A stretch of 64,000 nucleotides of DNA. Source: Patescibacteria group bacterium (GTDB lineage: Bacteria; Patescibacteriota; Patescibacteriia; 2-12-FULL-60-25). The DNA is taken from the NCBI GenBank assembly GCA_028715505.1, contig JAQURS010000005.1:1-64000 (forward strand). The letters are read 5' to 3'. Positions within the stretch are counted from its first letter, which is position 1. Every line of letters starts with the position of its first letter. Below the pieces are notes generated by a model. The model saw only the letters and a list, made by a program, of their open reading frames with translations, did no database searches and was not told the origin of the DNA. Shown here one piece after another: positions 51,967 through 63,398 of the stretch. The position numbers were made by a program, and so were the translations under genes.

Positions 51967-54900
51967 ATGACCTCCTATAAATTTACCGAATCCGACTTAG
52001 AAGTCGCCACGCTGGAGTGGCTCGAAGAGCTTGAATATTCCATTGTCTTTGGTCCGGATATTGCGCCGGGAAGCGAGAAACCCGAGCGCGAGTATTATGA
52101 TCAGGTTATTTTGCTTGAGCGCTTAGCAAAGTCATTGAGATCCAGGTATTCGGATATTCCGGAGGAAGGAATTCAAGAGGCGATCAAGCAAGTTGCGCAG
52201 GTGCCTTTCGCGCAACCGAATTTGTTGATGGCTAATCAGGCTTTTCATCGCATGTTAACCGACGGCGTTTCGGTTGCCTACAAAAAGAAAGGGGAACAAG
52301 TTTTTGATCAGCTTTTGTTAATTGATTTTGAGCATCCGGAGAAAAATGATTTTTTAGCCGTGAATCAATTCACTGTCATTGAGAAGGGAGACAAGATTGA
52401 TCCTAAAGAAAAAGAAGGCACGCGCCGGCCTGATGTCGTGGTTTTTATGAATGGTTTGCCGTTGGCCCTGTTTGAGCTTAAGAATCCGGCGGACGAGAAT
52501 GCGACTGTGTTCAAGGCGTTCACGCAGATACAGAATTATAAGAATATGATTCCGTCATTGTTTGCTTACAATGAGTTATGCATCGCCAGCGACGGAACTG
52601 ATACCCGGATGGGATCGTTGACCGCGGATTTTGAGCGATTCATGAAATGGAAGAGTATCAATGGCAAAGACGTAGCTCCAAAATCAAAGCCAGAAATGGA
52701 AATTTTGATAAGGGGGGTTTTCCCAAAAGAGCGGTTACTGGATATCGTGCGTAATTTTTCGGCCTTTGCCACTGAGGGCAAAAAGAATTTTAAAGTTCTG
52801 GCGGCGTATCATCAGTACTTTGCCACAAATAAAGCCATTGCCCGAACCTTAGAAGCTACAAAAGAAAAAGGGGACAGGCGTTGTGGCGTGGTTTGGCATA
52901 CGCAAGGCAGCGGCAAAAGCCTGACGATGGTTTTTTACTCAGGCAAAATTATTCAAGTTTTGGATAATCCAACACTGGTTGTTTTAACTGACCGCAATGA
53001 TTTGGATGATCAGCTATTCGATGTCTTTGCCGGCTGCTCCGAAGTCTTAAGGCAAACGCCGGTTAAAGCGCAGGATCGGGATGACCTTAAAAAATTATTA
53101 AAGGTTGCTTCGGGCGGCGTGATTTTTACCACCATTCAAAAGTTTTTTCCTGAAAATAAAACCGAGAAACATCCGTTGTTATCTGATCGGCGTAATATTG
53201 TGGTAATCGCGGACGAAGCCCACCGCAGTCAGTACGACTTTATCGACGGTTTCGCTCGTCACATGCACGATGCATTGCCTAATGCCTCATTTATTGGCTT
53301 TACCGGCACGCCTATCGAATTAACCGATAAAAATACTCGTGCAGTCTTCGGTGAGTATGTGGATGTTTATAATATTTCTAGGGCAGTCGAAGATCATGCG
53401 ACTGTGCCTATCTATTATGAGGCTCGTTTGGCAAAGATTGAGTTAAAAGAATCTGAAAAGCCTAAAATTGATCCGGAGTTTGAAGAACTGACCGAAGGCG
53501 AAGAAGTCGCCAAGAAAGAAAAATTGAAAAGCAAATGGGCCAGGCTAGAGGCTATGGTGGGCTCAGAGAAACGAGTCAAACTTATTGCTAAGGATGTAGT
53601 CGAGCACTTCGAAAATCGTCTGGCCGCCATTGATGGCAAGGGTATGTTCGTGGCCATGAGCCGCAGAATCGCAGTCGAGTTGTATGATGAGATAATCAAA
53701 CTCAGGCCCGAGTGGGGAAACGACAATCTAAAAAAGGGATTTATTAAAGTTGTCATGACCGGTTCTGCAAGTGATCCACCGTATTATCAAAAGCATATCC
53801 ATACAAAAGAGGAATTGCGCACGTTGGCTGGCAGAATGAAGGACCCGAAAGATCCACTCAAATTTGTGATTGTGCGCGATATGTGGCTGACCGGGTTTGA
53901 TGCTCCAAGTATGCATACCATGTATATCGATAAACCCATGAAAGGCCATGGGTTAATGCAGGCTATTGCTCGCGTGAACAGAATTTATACGAATAAACAA
54001 GGTGGTCTAGTCGTGGATTATCTCGGCATCGCACCGGCTTTGAAAGAGGCTTTATCCTACTATGCCGATAAAGACAAAGAAGAGCCGACCATTCCGCAAT
54101 CGCAAGCCATTGGAATAATGCAAGAGAAATTCGAGATCGTGAAAAACATGTACCATGGTTTTGATTATGCAAAATATTTTGCAGGCAAGCAATCCGAGCG
54201 CATGCAGACAATCTCGGGCGCAGTTGATTTCATTTTAGGACAGGAAAAAGGCAAAGATCGTTATTTAAAAGCCGTTACGGAGCTGTCAGGCGCCTTTTCC
54301 TTATCCGTTCCAAGCGACGAGGCCTTGGCCATCAGGGACGAAGTGGCGCTATTTCAGGCGGTTAAAGCCGTGATCGCCAAATTTGATCGAGCTGGTGGAT
54401 CGGGCGGGCCGACTGAGGAGGATTATGACCAAGCCATCAGACAGATCGTCTCTAATGCCGTAGTTTCGGACAAGGTGATAAACGTCTTTGACGCGGCAGG
54501 TCTCAAGTCGCCGAACATTTCGGTTTTGTCGGACGAGTTTCTGGAAGAGGTTAAGAATATGAAGCATAAGAATATCGCCTTGGAACTTTTGAATAAGCTG
54601 TTAAACGACGAAGTTCGGTCAATGCAGAAAAAGTTTTTGGTGAAATCGCGTTCGTTCGTAAAAATGTTGGAAGAAACCATTAGAAAATATCAAAATCAGA
54701 CTATTGAGGCGGCTCAAGTTATCGCCGAGCTGGTTGAATTGGCGAAAAAGATCAGGCAAGAGAAAGAGCGCGGCAGTGAAATGAACCTGACGGAAAACGA
54801 AATAGCTTTTTATGACGCGCTTTGCGAGAACGAATCAGCGGTCCGCGAGTTAGGCGATGAAACTCTAAAAAAGATTGCGCAAGAGTTAGTCGTTCTGCTT

Positions 54901-55104
54901 CGTAAGAATACATCGATTGATTGGACGCTCAAAGAGAATGTTCAAGCCAAGTTGAGAGTTTTGGTTAAAAAGCTTCTCAATAAATATCATTACCCGCCCG
55001 ACAAGCAAGAAGCGGCTACAAAAACCGTGCTGGAGCAAGCCGGCATGATCTGTAAAGATTGGGCAGGTGAGTTTGAAGGAAGAACGCTTCGTGTGGTAAG
55101 TTGA
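51967..55104 (+). CDS. hsdR: Type I restriction endonuclease subunit R
   Basis: HsdR (1045 residues) translocates and cuts DNA lacking the right methylation. The N-terminal PD-(D/E)XK nuclease shows [21 protein letters not shown]. The helicase motor has Walker A QGSGKS (313-318), the DEAH box (416-419) in [12 protein letters not shown], motif III FTGTPIE and motif [10 protein letters not shown] long helical C-terminus (about 800-1045) binds HsdM. All key motifs look intact. Confidence 0.96.
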   Translation: MTSYKFTESDLEVATLEWLEELEYSIVFGPDIAPGSEKPEREYYDQVILLERLAKSLRSRYSDIPEEGIQEAIKQVAQVPFAQPNLLMANQAFHRMLTDGVSVAYKKKGEQVFDQLLLIDFEHPEKNDFLAVNQFTVIEKGDKIDPKEKEGTRRPDVVVFMNGLPLALFELKNPADENATVFKAFTQIQNYKNMIPSLFAYNELCIASDGTDTRMGSLTADFERFMKWKSINGKDVAPKSKPEMEILIRGVFPKERLLDIVRNFSAFATEGKKNFKVLAAYHQYFATNKAIARTLEATKEKGDRRCGVVWHTQGSGKSLTMVFYSGKIIQVLDNPTLVVLTDRNDLDDQLFDVFAGCSEVLRQTPVKAQDRDDLKKLLKVASGGVIFTTIQKFFPENKTEKHPLLSDRRNIVVIADEAHRSQYDFIDGFARHMHDALPNASFIGFTGTPIELTDKNTRAVFGEYVDVYNISRAVEDHATVPIYYEARLAKIELKESEKPKIDPEFEELTEGEEVAKKEKLKSKWARLEAMVGSEKRVKLIAKDVVEHFENRLAAIDGKGMFVAMSRRIAVELYDEIIKLRPEWGNDNLKKGFIKVVMTGSASDPPYYQKHIHTKEELRTLAGRMKDPKDPLKFVIVRDMWLTGFDAPSMHTMYIDKPMKGHGLMQAIARVNRIYTNKQGGLVVDYLGIAPALKEALSYYADKDKEEPTIPQSQAIGIMQEKFEIVKNMYHGFDYAKYFAGKQSERMQTISGAVDFILGQEKGKDRYLKAVTELSGAFSLSVPSDEALAIRDEVALFQAVKAVIAKFDRAGGSGGPTEEDYDQAIRQIVSNAVVSDKVINVFDAAGLKSPNISVLSDEFLEEVKNMKHKNIALELLNKLLNDEVRSMQKKFLVKSRSFVKMLEETIRKYQNQTIEAAQVIAELVELAKKIRQEKERGSEMNLTENEIAFYDALCENESAVRELGDETLKKIAQELVVLLRKNTSIDWTLKENVQAKLRVLVKKLLNKYHYPPDKQEAATKTVLEQAGMICKDWAGEFEGRTLRVVS

Positions 55105-55111
55105 TCAGGCT

Positions 55112-55942
55112 ATGCGAACAAAAACAATAAATATAATTTTAGAGGAAGGAACGCCGTTTGGAGTGAAAACGGTCAAACTGAGTAATTGGCAAGGAACTAT
55201 GCTTGTATGCCCAAGATCGGCTCTGAATAAAATTAGGGATCTGGAGGTCAGGAGCTTGCCTGCGGTATATCTTTTATTAAATGACATGGTTGATGAGGTA
55301 TATGTCGGTGAAACTGATGAGCTATTAAATAGGGTGAAATCTCATGATTCTGAAAAAGAATTCTGGGATACTTTAGTGGCTTTTGTTTCACCGGATCTAT
55401 CAAAAACAGATGTTAAACTATTGGAATGTTTATTAATTAAAAAAATAAAACAGGATGGAAGAGTGGATCTGAAGAATGCAGTCGTTCCGAAAGAGATTAA
55501 TGCCGCTAGGAATATAAAGGATACTGCTGAAGATTTTTTGGATAATATTGTAATTTTACTTAATTCTCTAGGCTATTCAGTGATTGGGGCTGTGAATGAA
55601 CTGATCGATGAAGGGGCTAAAACAACAGAAGTTTTTTGTAAAGGTCCGGATGCATACGCAAGGGGTAGATTTGGCCGTGATGGGCTTTTGGTATTGGAAG
55701 GTTCTTATTGTAGAAAAGAATTCACAAAATCAGCTCCGGATCACACCAAAAAGCTGCAACATATACTAAAAGAAAGTGGGATTTTGATTGAGCGAGGAGA
55801 AAAACAGTATAGCTTTACAAAAGATTATTTTTTCAAAACGCCCAGCGGCGCATCAGATCTAGTATTAGCTAGGTCTAGCGACGGTTGGGCAGATTGGAAG
55901 GACAAGGATGGTAAGCCTTTATATAAAATTATTCAAAAATAA
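55112..55942 (+). CDS. GIY-YIG nuclease family protein with DUF4357
   Basis: The 276-residue product has a GIY-YIG type fold in which the motif pair reads VYLLL and VYVGET (about 51-68), with a following basic loop. Near the C-terminus a DUF4357 domain shows SGASDLVLARSSDGWADWKDKDGKPL. Proteins with this pair are common beside type I restriction genes. Its role is not settled. It begins 8 nt after hsdR and closes the island operon. Confidence 0.82.
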   Translation: MRTKTINIILEEGTPFGVKTVKLSNWQGTMLVCPRSALNKIRDLEVRSLPAVYLLLNDMVDEVYVGETDELLNRVKSHDSEKEFWDTLVAFVSPDLSKTDVKLLECLLIKKIKQDGRVDLKNAVVPKEINAARNIKDTAEDFLDNIVILLNSLGYSVIGAVNELIDEGAKTTEVFCKGPDAYARGRFGRDGLLVLEGSYCRKEFTKSAPDHTKKLQHILKESGILIERGEKQYSFTKDYFFKTPSGASDLVLARSSDGWADWKDKDGKPLYKIIQK

Positions 55943-55947
55943 ATTTT

Positions 55948-56874
55948 ATGCCCCGTACTAAAACAATCTTCGCCTTCATAATTTGCATCCTCCTCCCTCA
56001 ACTCTTCGGCCTATTTGGCTCCCTGTTTACTTTCCCTTCCATCCCATCCTGGTACGCAGGTCTTATTAAATCTCCCTTAAACCCACCTTCCTGGGTTTTT
56101 GCCCCGGTTTGGACCACTCTGTTTTTACTCATGGGCATCGCGGCTTTCTTGGTTTGGCGAAAAGGATGGAAGCATAAGCAGGTTAAGCTCGCGCTGGCTA
56201 TTTTTGTTGGCCAGCTGATCTTGAATACGCTTTGGTCATATTTATTTTTTGGAATGCATAGCCCAGGCGCAGCATTTGTTGGAATACTTTTCCTTTGGTT
56301 GGCCATTGTTGCCACAATCATATCTTTTTACCGAGTTTCCAAACCCGCATTGTATCTATTGTTACCTTATATTCTTTGGGTGAGTTTTGCTGGAGTTTTA
56401 AATTATTCAATTTGGAATTTGAACAAGGATCTGCCAAGCAATGGAGTTGTATGCACGCTCGAGGCCAAGTTCTGCCCAGACGGCTCATATGTTGGCCGCA
56501 CGGGTCCGCACTGTGAATTCGCACCCTGCCCTTCTGAAGCAAATATCAAGTCAGGCAAGAATCAGCAACATGCTTGCACTCTCGAGCTAAGAATGTGCCC
56601 AGATGGCTCCGGGGTGGGTCGTACAGGACCAAATTGTGAGTTTACTCCATGTCCGGATAAGGGGCCGGTTTCCGATAAAGAGAATATTCCCTTGCCCGTT
56701 GGATATACTTTAGAATCCTATTCAGTTGCCGAGGTTCTTAATCAGTCTTGTACGAAAAATGAGGATTGTAAGCTTCCAATGGAATATGCCGTCAGATCCA
56801 ATTGTCCTTACGTCGCGCCTTGTTTGAATAACAAGTGCACCGTAGTCTGCCCAAATCACAAAATACAGAATTGA
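55948..56874 (+). CDS. TspO/MBR protein fused to cysteine-rich repeats
   Basis: The first 160 residues form a five-helix TspO/tryptophan-rich sensory protein with the family segments WYAGLIKSPLNPPSWVFAPVW and LNTLWSYLFFG. Two repeats follow (from 168 and 209) of the form C-x-LE-x-(K/R)-x-CPDGS-x-VGRTGP-x-CEF-x-PCP. A last cysteine cluster (SCTKNEDC to CTVVCP, about 265-303) ends the protein. TspO binds porphyrins and related ligands; the cysteine repeats, probably outside the membrane, are an unusual addition. Confidence 0.85.
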   Translation: MPRTKTIFAFIICILLPQLFGLFGSLFTFPSIPSWYAGLIKSPLNPPSWVFAPVWTTLFLLMGIAAFLVWRKGWKHKQVKLALAIFVGQLILNTLWSYLFFGMHSPGAAFVGILFLWLAIVATIISFYRVSKPALYLLLPYILWVSFAGVLNYSIWNLNKDLPSNGVVCTLEAKFCPDGSYVGRTGPHCEFAPCPSEANIKSGKNQQHACTLELRMCPDGSGVGRTGPNCEFTPCPDKGPVSDKENIPLPVGYTLESYSVAEVLNQSCTKNEDCKLPMEYAVRSNCPYVAPCLNNKCTVVCPNHKIQN

Positions 56875-56876
56875 TT

Positions 56877-57000
56877 TTCTTTTTGTCACTTTTCATAACT
56901 GAAAAGTAACCAAAAGGTTTCGGGGGTTCGCTATAACCTTCATTTCATAGGGGGCTTTTTCTCTCTTTTGACCACGGTGAGGCTCACCCCCGAACCCCCG
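56877..57000 (+). repeat. Repeat element, copy A
   Basis: A long imperfect hairpin (ACTTTTC 56888-56894 with GAAAAGT 56901-56907, extended by CTTTT/AAAAG) is followed by the arms TTCGGGGGT (56919-56927) and ACCCCCGAA (56986-56994). Same plan as copies at 42893 and 57044. It lies in a 490-bp gap before the gene at 57365 and contains no gene. Confidence 0.55.
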
Positions 57001-57043
57001 TGTCATTTCAAATCAAACTTTTTCAAATTAATAAAAAGGCCCT

Positions 57044-57234
57044 TTATATCTCGAGGGGTTTGGGGCTGAGGAGTTGAGCGGCCCACATGAAATGAGTAGC
57101 CCCGCAGAAAGAAGCGAATCCGAAGCCCCAAGAGTTTCCCGCCCGCAGCGCCAAGCGCAGCTTTGGCGGGCGCGGTGCTCCACTTTTGCGGAAAAAGTGG
57201 AAAGAAAAATAAAATAAAAACAAAATCCGTTTCA
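57044..57234 (-). repeat. Repeat element, copy B (inverted)
   Basis: On the minus strand it starts GAAACGGATTTT like copy C, followed by the hairpin CCACTTTT/AAAAGTGG (57200-57180) and the arms TTGGGGCT and AGCCCCAA (57131-57060). It faces copy A head to head. The short ORFs here are judged to be chance. Confidence 0.55.
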
Positions 57235-57364
57235 CGGCTCACGTGGCACCGCGGGGGTTTTTTAAAAACTAATTTTTCTGGATCCTCGCTTTCGCAAGGA
57301 TGACAAAAATGCGGGAATAACAAAATTGGTGTATAATGTGTGTACAACATTTTTTATTAATAAT

Positions 57365-58534
57365 ATGTCAAAAAAGCTACTGTTCCTTTCCGCGGCTTTG
57401 TTGCTGGGTTTAATTGCCGTAGGCAAACCCGCCCTGGCTGCCGATTTTAAATCAGGCGACGCGGTCAGCATTACGCAGACCGACAAACTTAGCGGTGATC
57501 TTTATGCCGCTTCCAATAACCTGACAGTCGACGCCAATCTGCCGGGTGACGCCTTTTTGGCCGGATCCATGGTCCGCGTCACGGGCAAGACGGCTCAAAG
57601 CCTGCACGTGGCTGGTTCGATCGTCACCGTTTCGGGCGAAGTCGGCCATGCTTTGCGCGTGGTTGGCAGCCAAGTGATGATCAGCGGCACCATCGACGGC
57701 GACGTGATGGCGGCCGGCGGCGTGGTCCAAATCTTGCCGGGCACGGTCATCAAAGGTGACCTTTATCTGGGCGCGGGCAGCGCGGTGATCGACGGTAAAA
57801 TTTTGGGTAGTGTCAAAATCGCGGGCACGGATACGACCTTCCGCGCGGAGGCCGGCAAGGACGTGCAGATCATGGCGCAAAAGTTAACCCTGGGCGCGCA
57901 AACCAAGATCGCGGGCAAACTGTTCTACCAAGCTCCGAACGAAGCTACTATCGCGCAGGGTTCCACGGTTACGGGCGGCATCGAATATAAAAAAGTAGAA
58001 AAACAACAATCGACCAAAGCCGTTCCGGTTAAAGCCGACAAAGTCACTGGTTTGGCCTTGATCTGGTTCTTGGGAATCTTGATCACTAATTTGATCCTGG
58101 CTTACGTGGGGTGGTATTTCTTCAAACAACGCGTGCTCGACATCACTAACCAGGTCTTGAATAACTTCGCCCGTCAGATGGGTTGGGGTTTTGTCTGGCT
58201 GGTGGTCGTACCGATTGCATGCGTGGTTCTGCTTATCACTTTAGTCGGCATTCCGTTCAGCTTCTTCTTCCTCATGGTTTACGTATTGGCCATTTCGCTT
58301 GCCAAAGTTTTGGCCAGCGTAGTGCTCGGCTCCTGGCTGATCAAGCTCATTACTAAGAAGGGTATGAACGGCAATGGCAAGGGCTGGCCGGTTGATTGGA
58401 AAGTCATCTTGCTCGGCGTCATCGTAATGAGCTTACTTATGCTCATCCCGGTCCTGGGCTGGATTGCTTGTTTCGTCTTCTTCCTGGCGGCTTTGGGCGG
58501 CATCATGACGGCGGCTAAAGCGATCGCGAAATAA
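57365..58534 (+). CDS. Polymer-forming (bactofilin-like) envelope protein with a membrane domain
   Basis: From ATG 57365 the product is 389 residues. A signal peptide (1-25, ending ALAA) is followed by repeated short beta strands with spaced Gly/Val (about 30-205, for example VMAAGGVVQILPGTVIKGDL), as in polymer-forming cytoskeletal proteins. Four hydrophobic helices follow (about 225-385). The beta-helix would lie outside the membrane. A TTG start at 57326 is rejected. TATAAT lies near 57332. Confidence 0.8.
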   Translation: MSKKLLFLSAALLLGLIAVGKPALAADFKSGDAVSITQTDKLSGDLYAASNNLTVDANLPGDAFLAGSMVRVTGKTAQSLHVAGSIVTVSGEVGHALRVVGSQVMISGTIDGDVMAAGGVVQILPGTVIKGDLYLGAGSAVIDGKILGSVKIAGTDTTFRAEAGKDVQIMAQKLTLGAQTKIAGKLFYQAPNEATIAQGSTVTGGIEYKKVEKQQSTKAVPVKADKVTGLALIWFLGILITNLILAYVGWYFFKQRVLDITNQVLNNFARQMGWGFVWLVVVPIACVVLLITLVGIPFSFFFLMVYVLAISLAKVLASVVLGSWLIKLITKKGMNGNGKGWPVDWKVILLGVIVMSLLMLIPVLGWIACFVFFLAALGGIMTAAKAIAK

Positions 58535-58550
58535 TTCCCTCACCCCCAAG

Positions 58551-58594
58551 CCCCCTCTCCCATCGAGCTCAGCTCGACAAGAGAGGGGGTTTTT
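58551..58594 (+). terminator. Intrinsic terminator
   Basis: CCCCCTCTC pairs perfectly with GAGAGGGGG around an inner TCGAGCT/AGCTCGA stem, followed by TTTTT. The preceding CCCTCACCCCCAAGCCCC is a sequence seen in many dispersed bacterial repeats. Confidence 0.8.
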
Positions 58595-58600
58595 GATACA

Positions 58601-58637
58601 TAAAACACCCTTCGCCTATTTTATGGGAGAAGGGTGT
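58601..58637 (-). terminator. gyrB terminator
   Basis: ACACCCTTC pairs with GAAGGGTGT; on the minus strand TTTT follows. Confidence 0.65.
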
Positions 58638-58665
58638 CCGAACGAATGTGAGGACGGGATGAGGG

Positions 58666-60941
<2,276 letters not shown>

Positions 60942-60946
60942 CAACC

Positions 60947-60976
60947 ATAATAAGCGCAGAATCCGGATTCTGTCAA
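60947..60976 (-). promoter_or_regulatory. Minus-strand promoter of the candidate ncRNA
   Basis: On the minus strand TTGACA (60976-60971), an 18-nt spacer and TATTAT (60952-60947). Confidence 0.65.
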
Positions 60977-60984
60977 TGAAAGCA

Positions 60985-60993
60985 TGCTATAAT
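60985..60993 (+). promoter_or_regulatory. Extended -10 promoter (leaderless type)
   Basis: TGC followed by TATAAT (60988-60993) ends 8 nt before ATG 61002. It is divergent from the ncRNA promoter. Confidence 0.65.
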
Positions 60994-61001
60994 GCTGTCG
61001 T

Positions 61002-61880
61002 ATGGAAACTTACGCCGGTTTTAGCAGCGGCGACCTGCAGGCGGCCAGCTGGTGGGTGAGGAATGAAATTAAAATATTCTTTTGGCTCAGGGTGATCTTG
61101 ATCGCCTGTAATGTTTTGGTTTGGGGTTATGTTCTTTGGGGTTTGCTCGACGCTTACGCCATTTCATATCCCCGTGAATCGCGCATTACTTTGGACATTG
61201 CCCAGAACCAATCGATTTTGGACACGATAGAACAGGGCCGTCCTAAAAACGTCGGGACTTCGCAGGTCTTGGTTTTTGCCACGACCGAAAACCGTTTGGA
61301 CATCACGGTCGATTTGGAAAACCCCAACGAGCAATGGTGGGTGGAATTCTCTTACCGGTTCAACGTTTCGGGCGAACAAACGCCAACCCACCAAGGCTTT
61401 ATCCTGCCGGCTTCGCAGACGACTTTGACCGAATTGGGTTACGCGCCCAAGGCCAAGGGCGGCAAATCGGCGCAGTTGGTGGTTGAGAACATCCGTTGGC
61501 ATCGAGTGACGCCCAGCGAAGTGGACGGCAATTACAACGAGTTCATCCGCAAGCGGTTCGGTAACGTGAGCGTGGAGCACGTCAATTTTGGCGTGGCCTC
61601 GCCAGTCGAGGGGCAGAGTTTGCCGCGCACTACCTTTGACGTGGTCAATCGGGGCGCTTACGGTTATTGGTCGATCGATTACGTCATCAAGCTCAAACGC
61701 GGCTCGACGGTAGTGGCCGTCAACACGGTTAACATCAGGAACCTTAAACCGGGCGAAACCAGGCCGGTCGAACTCTACTGGAGCGACAAACTGCAAGGCG
61801 TCAATAAAACCGAAATCATACCCATCATCAATTTGCTAGATCCGAACGTTTACTTGCCATCCAAGCGACTCACGCAATAA
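61002..61880 (+). CDS. Membrane-anchored protein upstream of rodA
   Basis: The 292-residue product has one hydrophobic helix (about 28-50) near the N-terminus and a large, probably extracytoplasmic, beta-rich region. The pattern suggests one or two Ig-like or CARDB-like domains (VDLENPNEQWWVEFSYRFNV; FDVVNRGAYGYWSIDYVIKLKRG). No catalytic motif. It lies 9 nt upstream of rodA, so a role in envelope or cell-wall work is likely but unproven. Confidence 0.7.
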   Translation: METYAGFSSGDLQAASWWVRNEIKIFFWLRVILIACNVLVWGYVLWGLLDAYAISYPRESRITLDIAQNQSILDTIEQGRPKNVGTSQVLVFATTENRLDITVDLENPNEQWWVEFSYRFNVSGEQTPTHQGFILPASQTTLTELGYAPKAKGGKSAQLVVENIRWHRVTPSEVDGNYNEFIRKRFGNVSVEHVNFGVASPVEGQSLPRTTFDVVNRGAYGYWSIDYVIKLKRGSTVVAVNTVNIRNLKPGETRPVELYWSDKLQGVNKTEIIPIINLLDPNVYLPSKRLTQ

Positions 61881-61889
61881 GATGGCGCC

Positions 61890-62993
61890 ATGCGCAGGTT
61901 GTGGTTCGATATGTTGTGGAGAACCGACTGGATCCTTTTCGGATCCTTATTGGCTTTGACCGTCTTCGGCTTGCTGATGGTTTACAGCATCGGCGCCTCG
62001 AACGACGTGGGATCGCTGTTGCAGTTCAAGAAACAAATCATAGCCGTCTTGATTGGCGGTTTGGCCATGGTGCTTTTGGCCATCCTTGATTATCGCCAGC
62101 TTAAAAGCCTGGGCATGGTCGTTTACGCCGGGGGAATGGCGCTGCTCGTTTCGGTTTTGCTTTTCGGATCGACCGTGCGCGGCACGCAAGGCTGGTTCAA
62201 GATCGGATCGCTCTCGCTCCAGCCGGTGGAGCTGGCCAAGGTGGCCTTTGCGGTTTTTTTGGCGTCATACTTTGCCAGGCACGTTTATAAAAAATTGAAC
62301 TGGGTCACTTTTTTCGGCAGCCTGTTTGCCATGTTGGGTTACGTGGCGCCCATCCTCATGCAGCCAGATTTCGGATCGGCCATGGTGATCGTGGCCATGT
62401 GGCTGATCGGCGTGGCTTTCGCGGGCTTGCGATGGAAGGCTTGGATACTATTGATCATCATCGGATCATTGGGCTCGTTCATGGTTTGGCATTACGCCTT
62501 TAAACCGTATCAAAAAGATCGTCTGCTCGCCTTCATTAATCCCCAGATGGATCCTTTGGGAGCCGGCTACAACGTCCGACAGGCGCAAACGGCCATCGGA
62601 TCGGGCGGCATTTTGGGAAAAGGCGTCGGGCAGGGGAGCCAATCGCGTTTAAGATTTTTGCCAGAAGCCTCGACTGATTTTATGTTCGCGGTGATGGGTG
62701 AGGAGTTGGGATTCGTCGGGCTGACGGTGGTGCTCGGATTGTTCGGCGTCCTTCTCATCCGGATCTTGTTCATAGGCCGGAGGTCCGAAGATCCTTTCGT
62801 GGGAATTTACTGCGGCATGATTACCGGAATGATCGGCTTGCACGTTTTGATCAACGCCGGCATGAACCTGGGCGTCATGCCGGTCACCGGCATCCCGTTA
62901 CCTTTTTCATCGGCCGCAGCCTCGTCTTTAGTCGCCGGCTACGTGGCCTTGGGCGTGGTTCAAAGCGCGGCCGTGTACAGCAAAAATATTTAA
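61890..62993 (+). CDS. rodA: Rod-shape peptidoglycan polymerase RodA (SEDS family)
   Basis: RodA (367 residues, about ten membrane helices) polymerises glycan strands with a partner transpeptidase. SEDS features seen are LQPVELAKVAFAVFLASYF, QPDFGSAMVI, the LGAGYNVRQAQTAIGSGGILGKG loop and PVTGIPLPFSSAAASSLVAGY. RodA rather than FtsW is inferred from length and the absence of a long N-terminus. It implies that the cell makes a peptidoglycan wall. Confidence 0.93.
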   Translation: MRRLWFDMLWRTDWILFGSLLALTVFGLLMVYSIGASNDVGSLLQFKKQIIAVLIGGLAMVLLAILDYRQLKSLGMVVYAGGMALLVSVLLFGSTVRGTQGWFKIGSLSLQPVELAKVAFAVFLASYFARHVYKKLNWVTFFGSLFAMLGYVAPILMQPDFGSAMVIVAMWLIGVAFAGLRWKAWILLIIIGSLGSFMVWHYAFKPYQKDRLLAFINPQMDPLGAGYNVRQAQTAIGSGGILGKGVGQGSQSRLRFLPEASTDFMFAVMGEELGFVGLTVVLGLFGVLLIRILFIGRRSEDPFVGIYCGMITGMIGLHVLINAGMNLGVMPVTGIPLPFSSAAASSLVAGYVALGVVQSAAVYSKNI

Positions 62994-63020
62994 GTTGACT
63001 CAAAGCCGAGGGGTGTCTAC

Positions 63021-63029
63021 TGTTATATT
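63021..63029 (+). promoter_or_regulatory. Extended -10 promoter (leaderless type)
   Basis: TGT followed by TATATT (63024-63029) ends 6 nt before ATG 63036. Confidence 0.6.
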
Positions 63030-63035
63030 TATGAT

Positions 63036-63374
63036 ATGAACACAAAATCCTATCCTTTGTTGACCCATTGTCCGATCTGCCACAGCCTTTACGCCACCGA
63101 GGATGTTAAATTAATTGAGCAAAAAGAAGACGCGAAACTCTACCATTCCTTCTGTCATAACTGCGGCCACGGCCTTTTGGCTTACGTCCTGGAGGTGGCT
63201 GGCGGCATTAGTTCCATAGGCCTGATAACGGACGCTTCGGGCACGGATATGGTGCGTCTGGCCGAATATCAAGCCATTTCGGGGGACGAGTGCGTGGGGG
63301 CGCATAGGCTCATTTTGGAAAACAGTCGCGGCCTGTGCCAGCGATTGCTTGACATATCAGGCAAATTAGCCTAA
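63036..63374 (+). CDS. Zinc-ribbon protein upstream of L25
   Basis: The 112-residue protein has a treble-clef or ribbon pair, CPICHS and CHNCGHG (about 12-44), and a soluble alpha/beta remainder. It shares its direction with the L25 gene 24 nt downstream, whose promoter lies inside the end of this frame. A role in translation is possible from context only. Confidence 0.7.
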   Translation: MNTKSYPLLTHCPICHSLYATEDVKLIEQKEDAKLYHSFCHNCGHGLLAYVLEVAGGISSIGLITDASGTDMVRLAEYQAISGDECVGAHRLILENSRGLCQRLLDISGKLA

Positions 63375-63377
63375 TAT
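63349..63377 (+). promoter_or_regulatory. Promoter of the L25 gene
   Basis: TTGACA (63349-63354), a 17-nt spacer and TAATAT (63372-63377), inside the 3' end of the upstream gene. Confidence 0.75.
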
Positions 63378-63398
63378 CCAAGCACTAAAAATTGCCGT

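Noticed and set aside
57044-57235. 63-residue ORF on the minus strand similar to the one at 42893
   Set aside because: The similarity reflects the shared repeat DNA, not a protein: the frames diverge after the hairpin.
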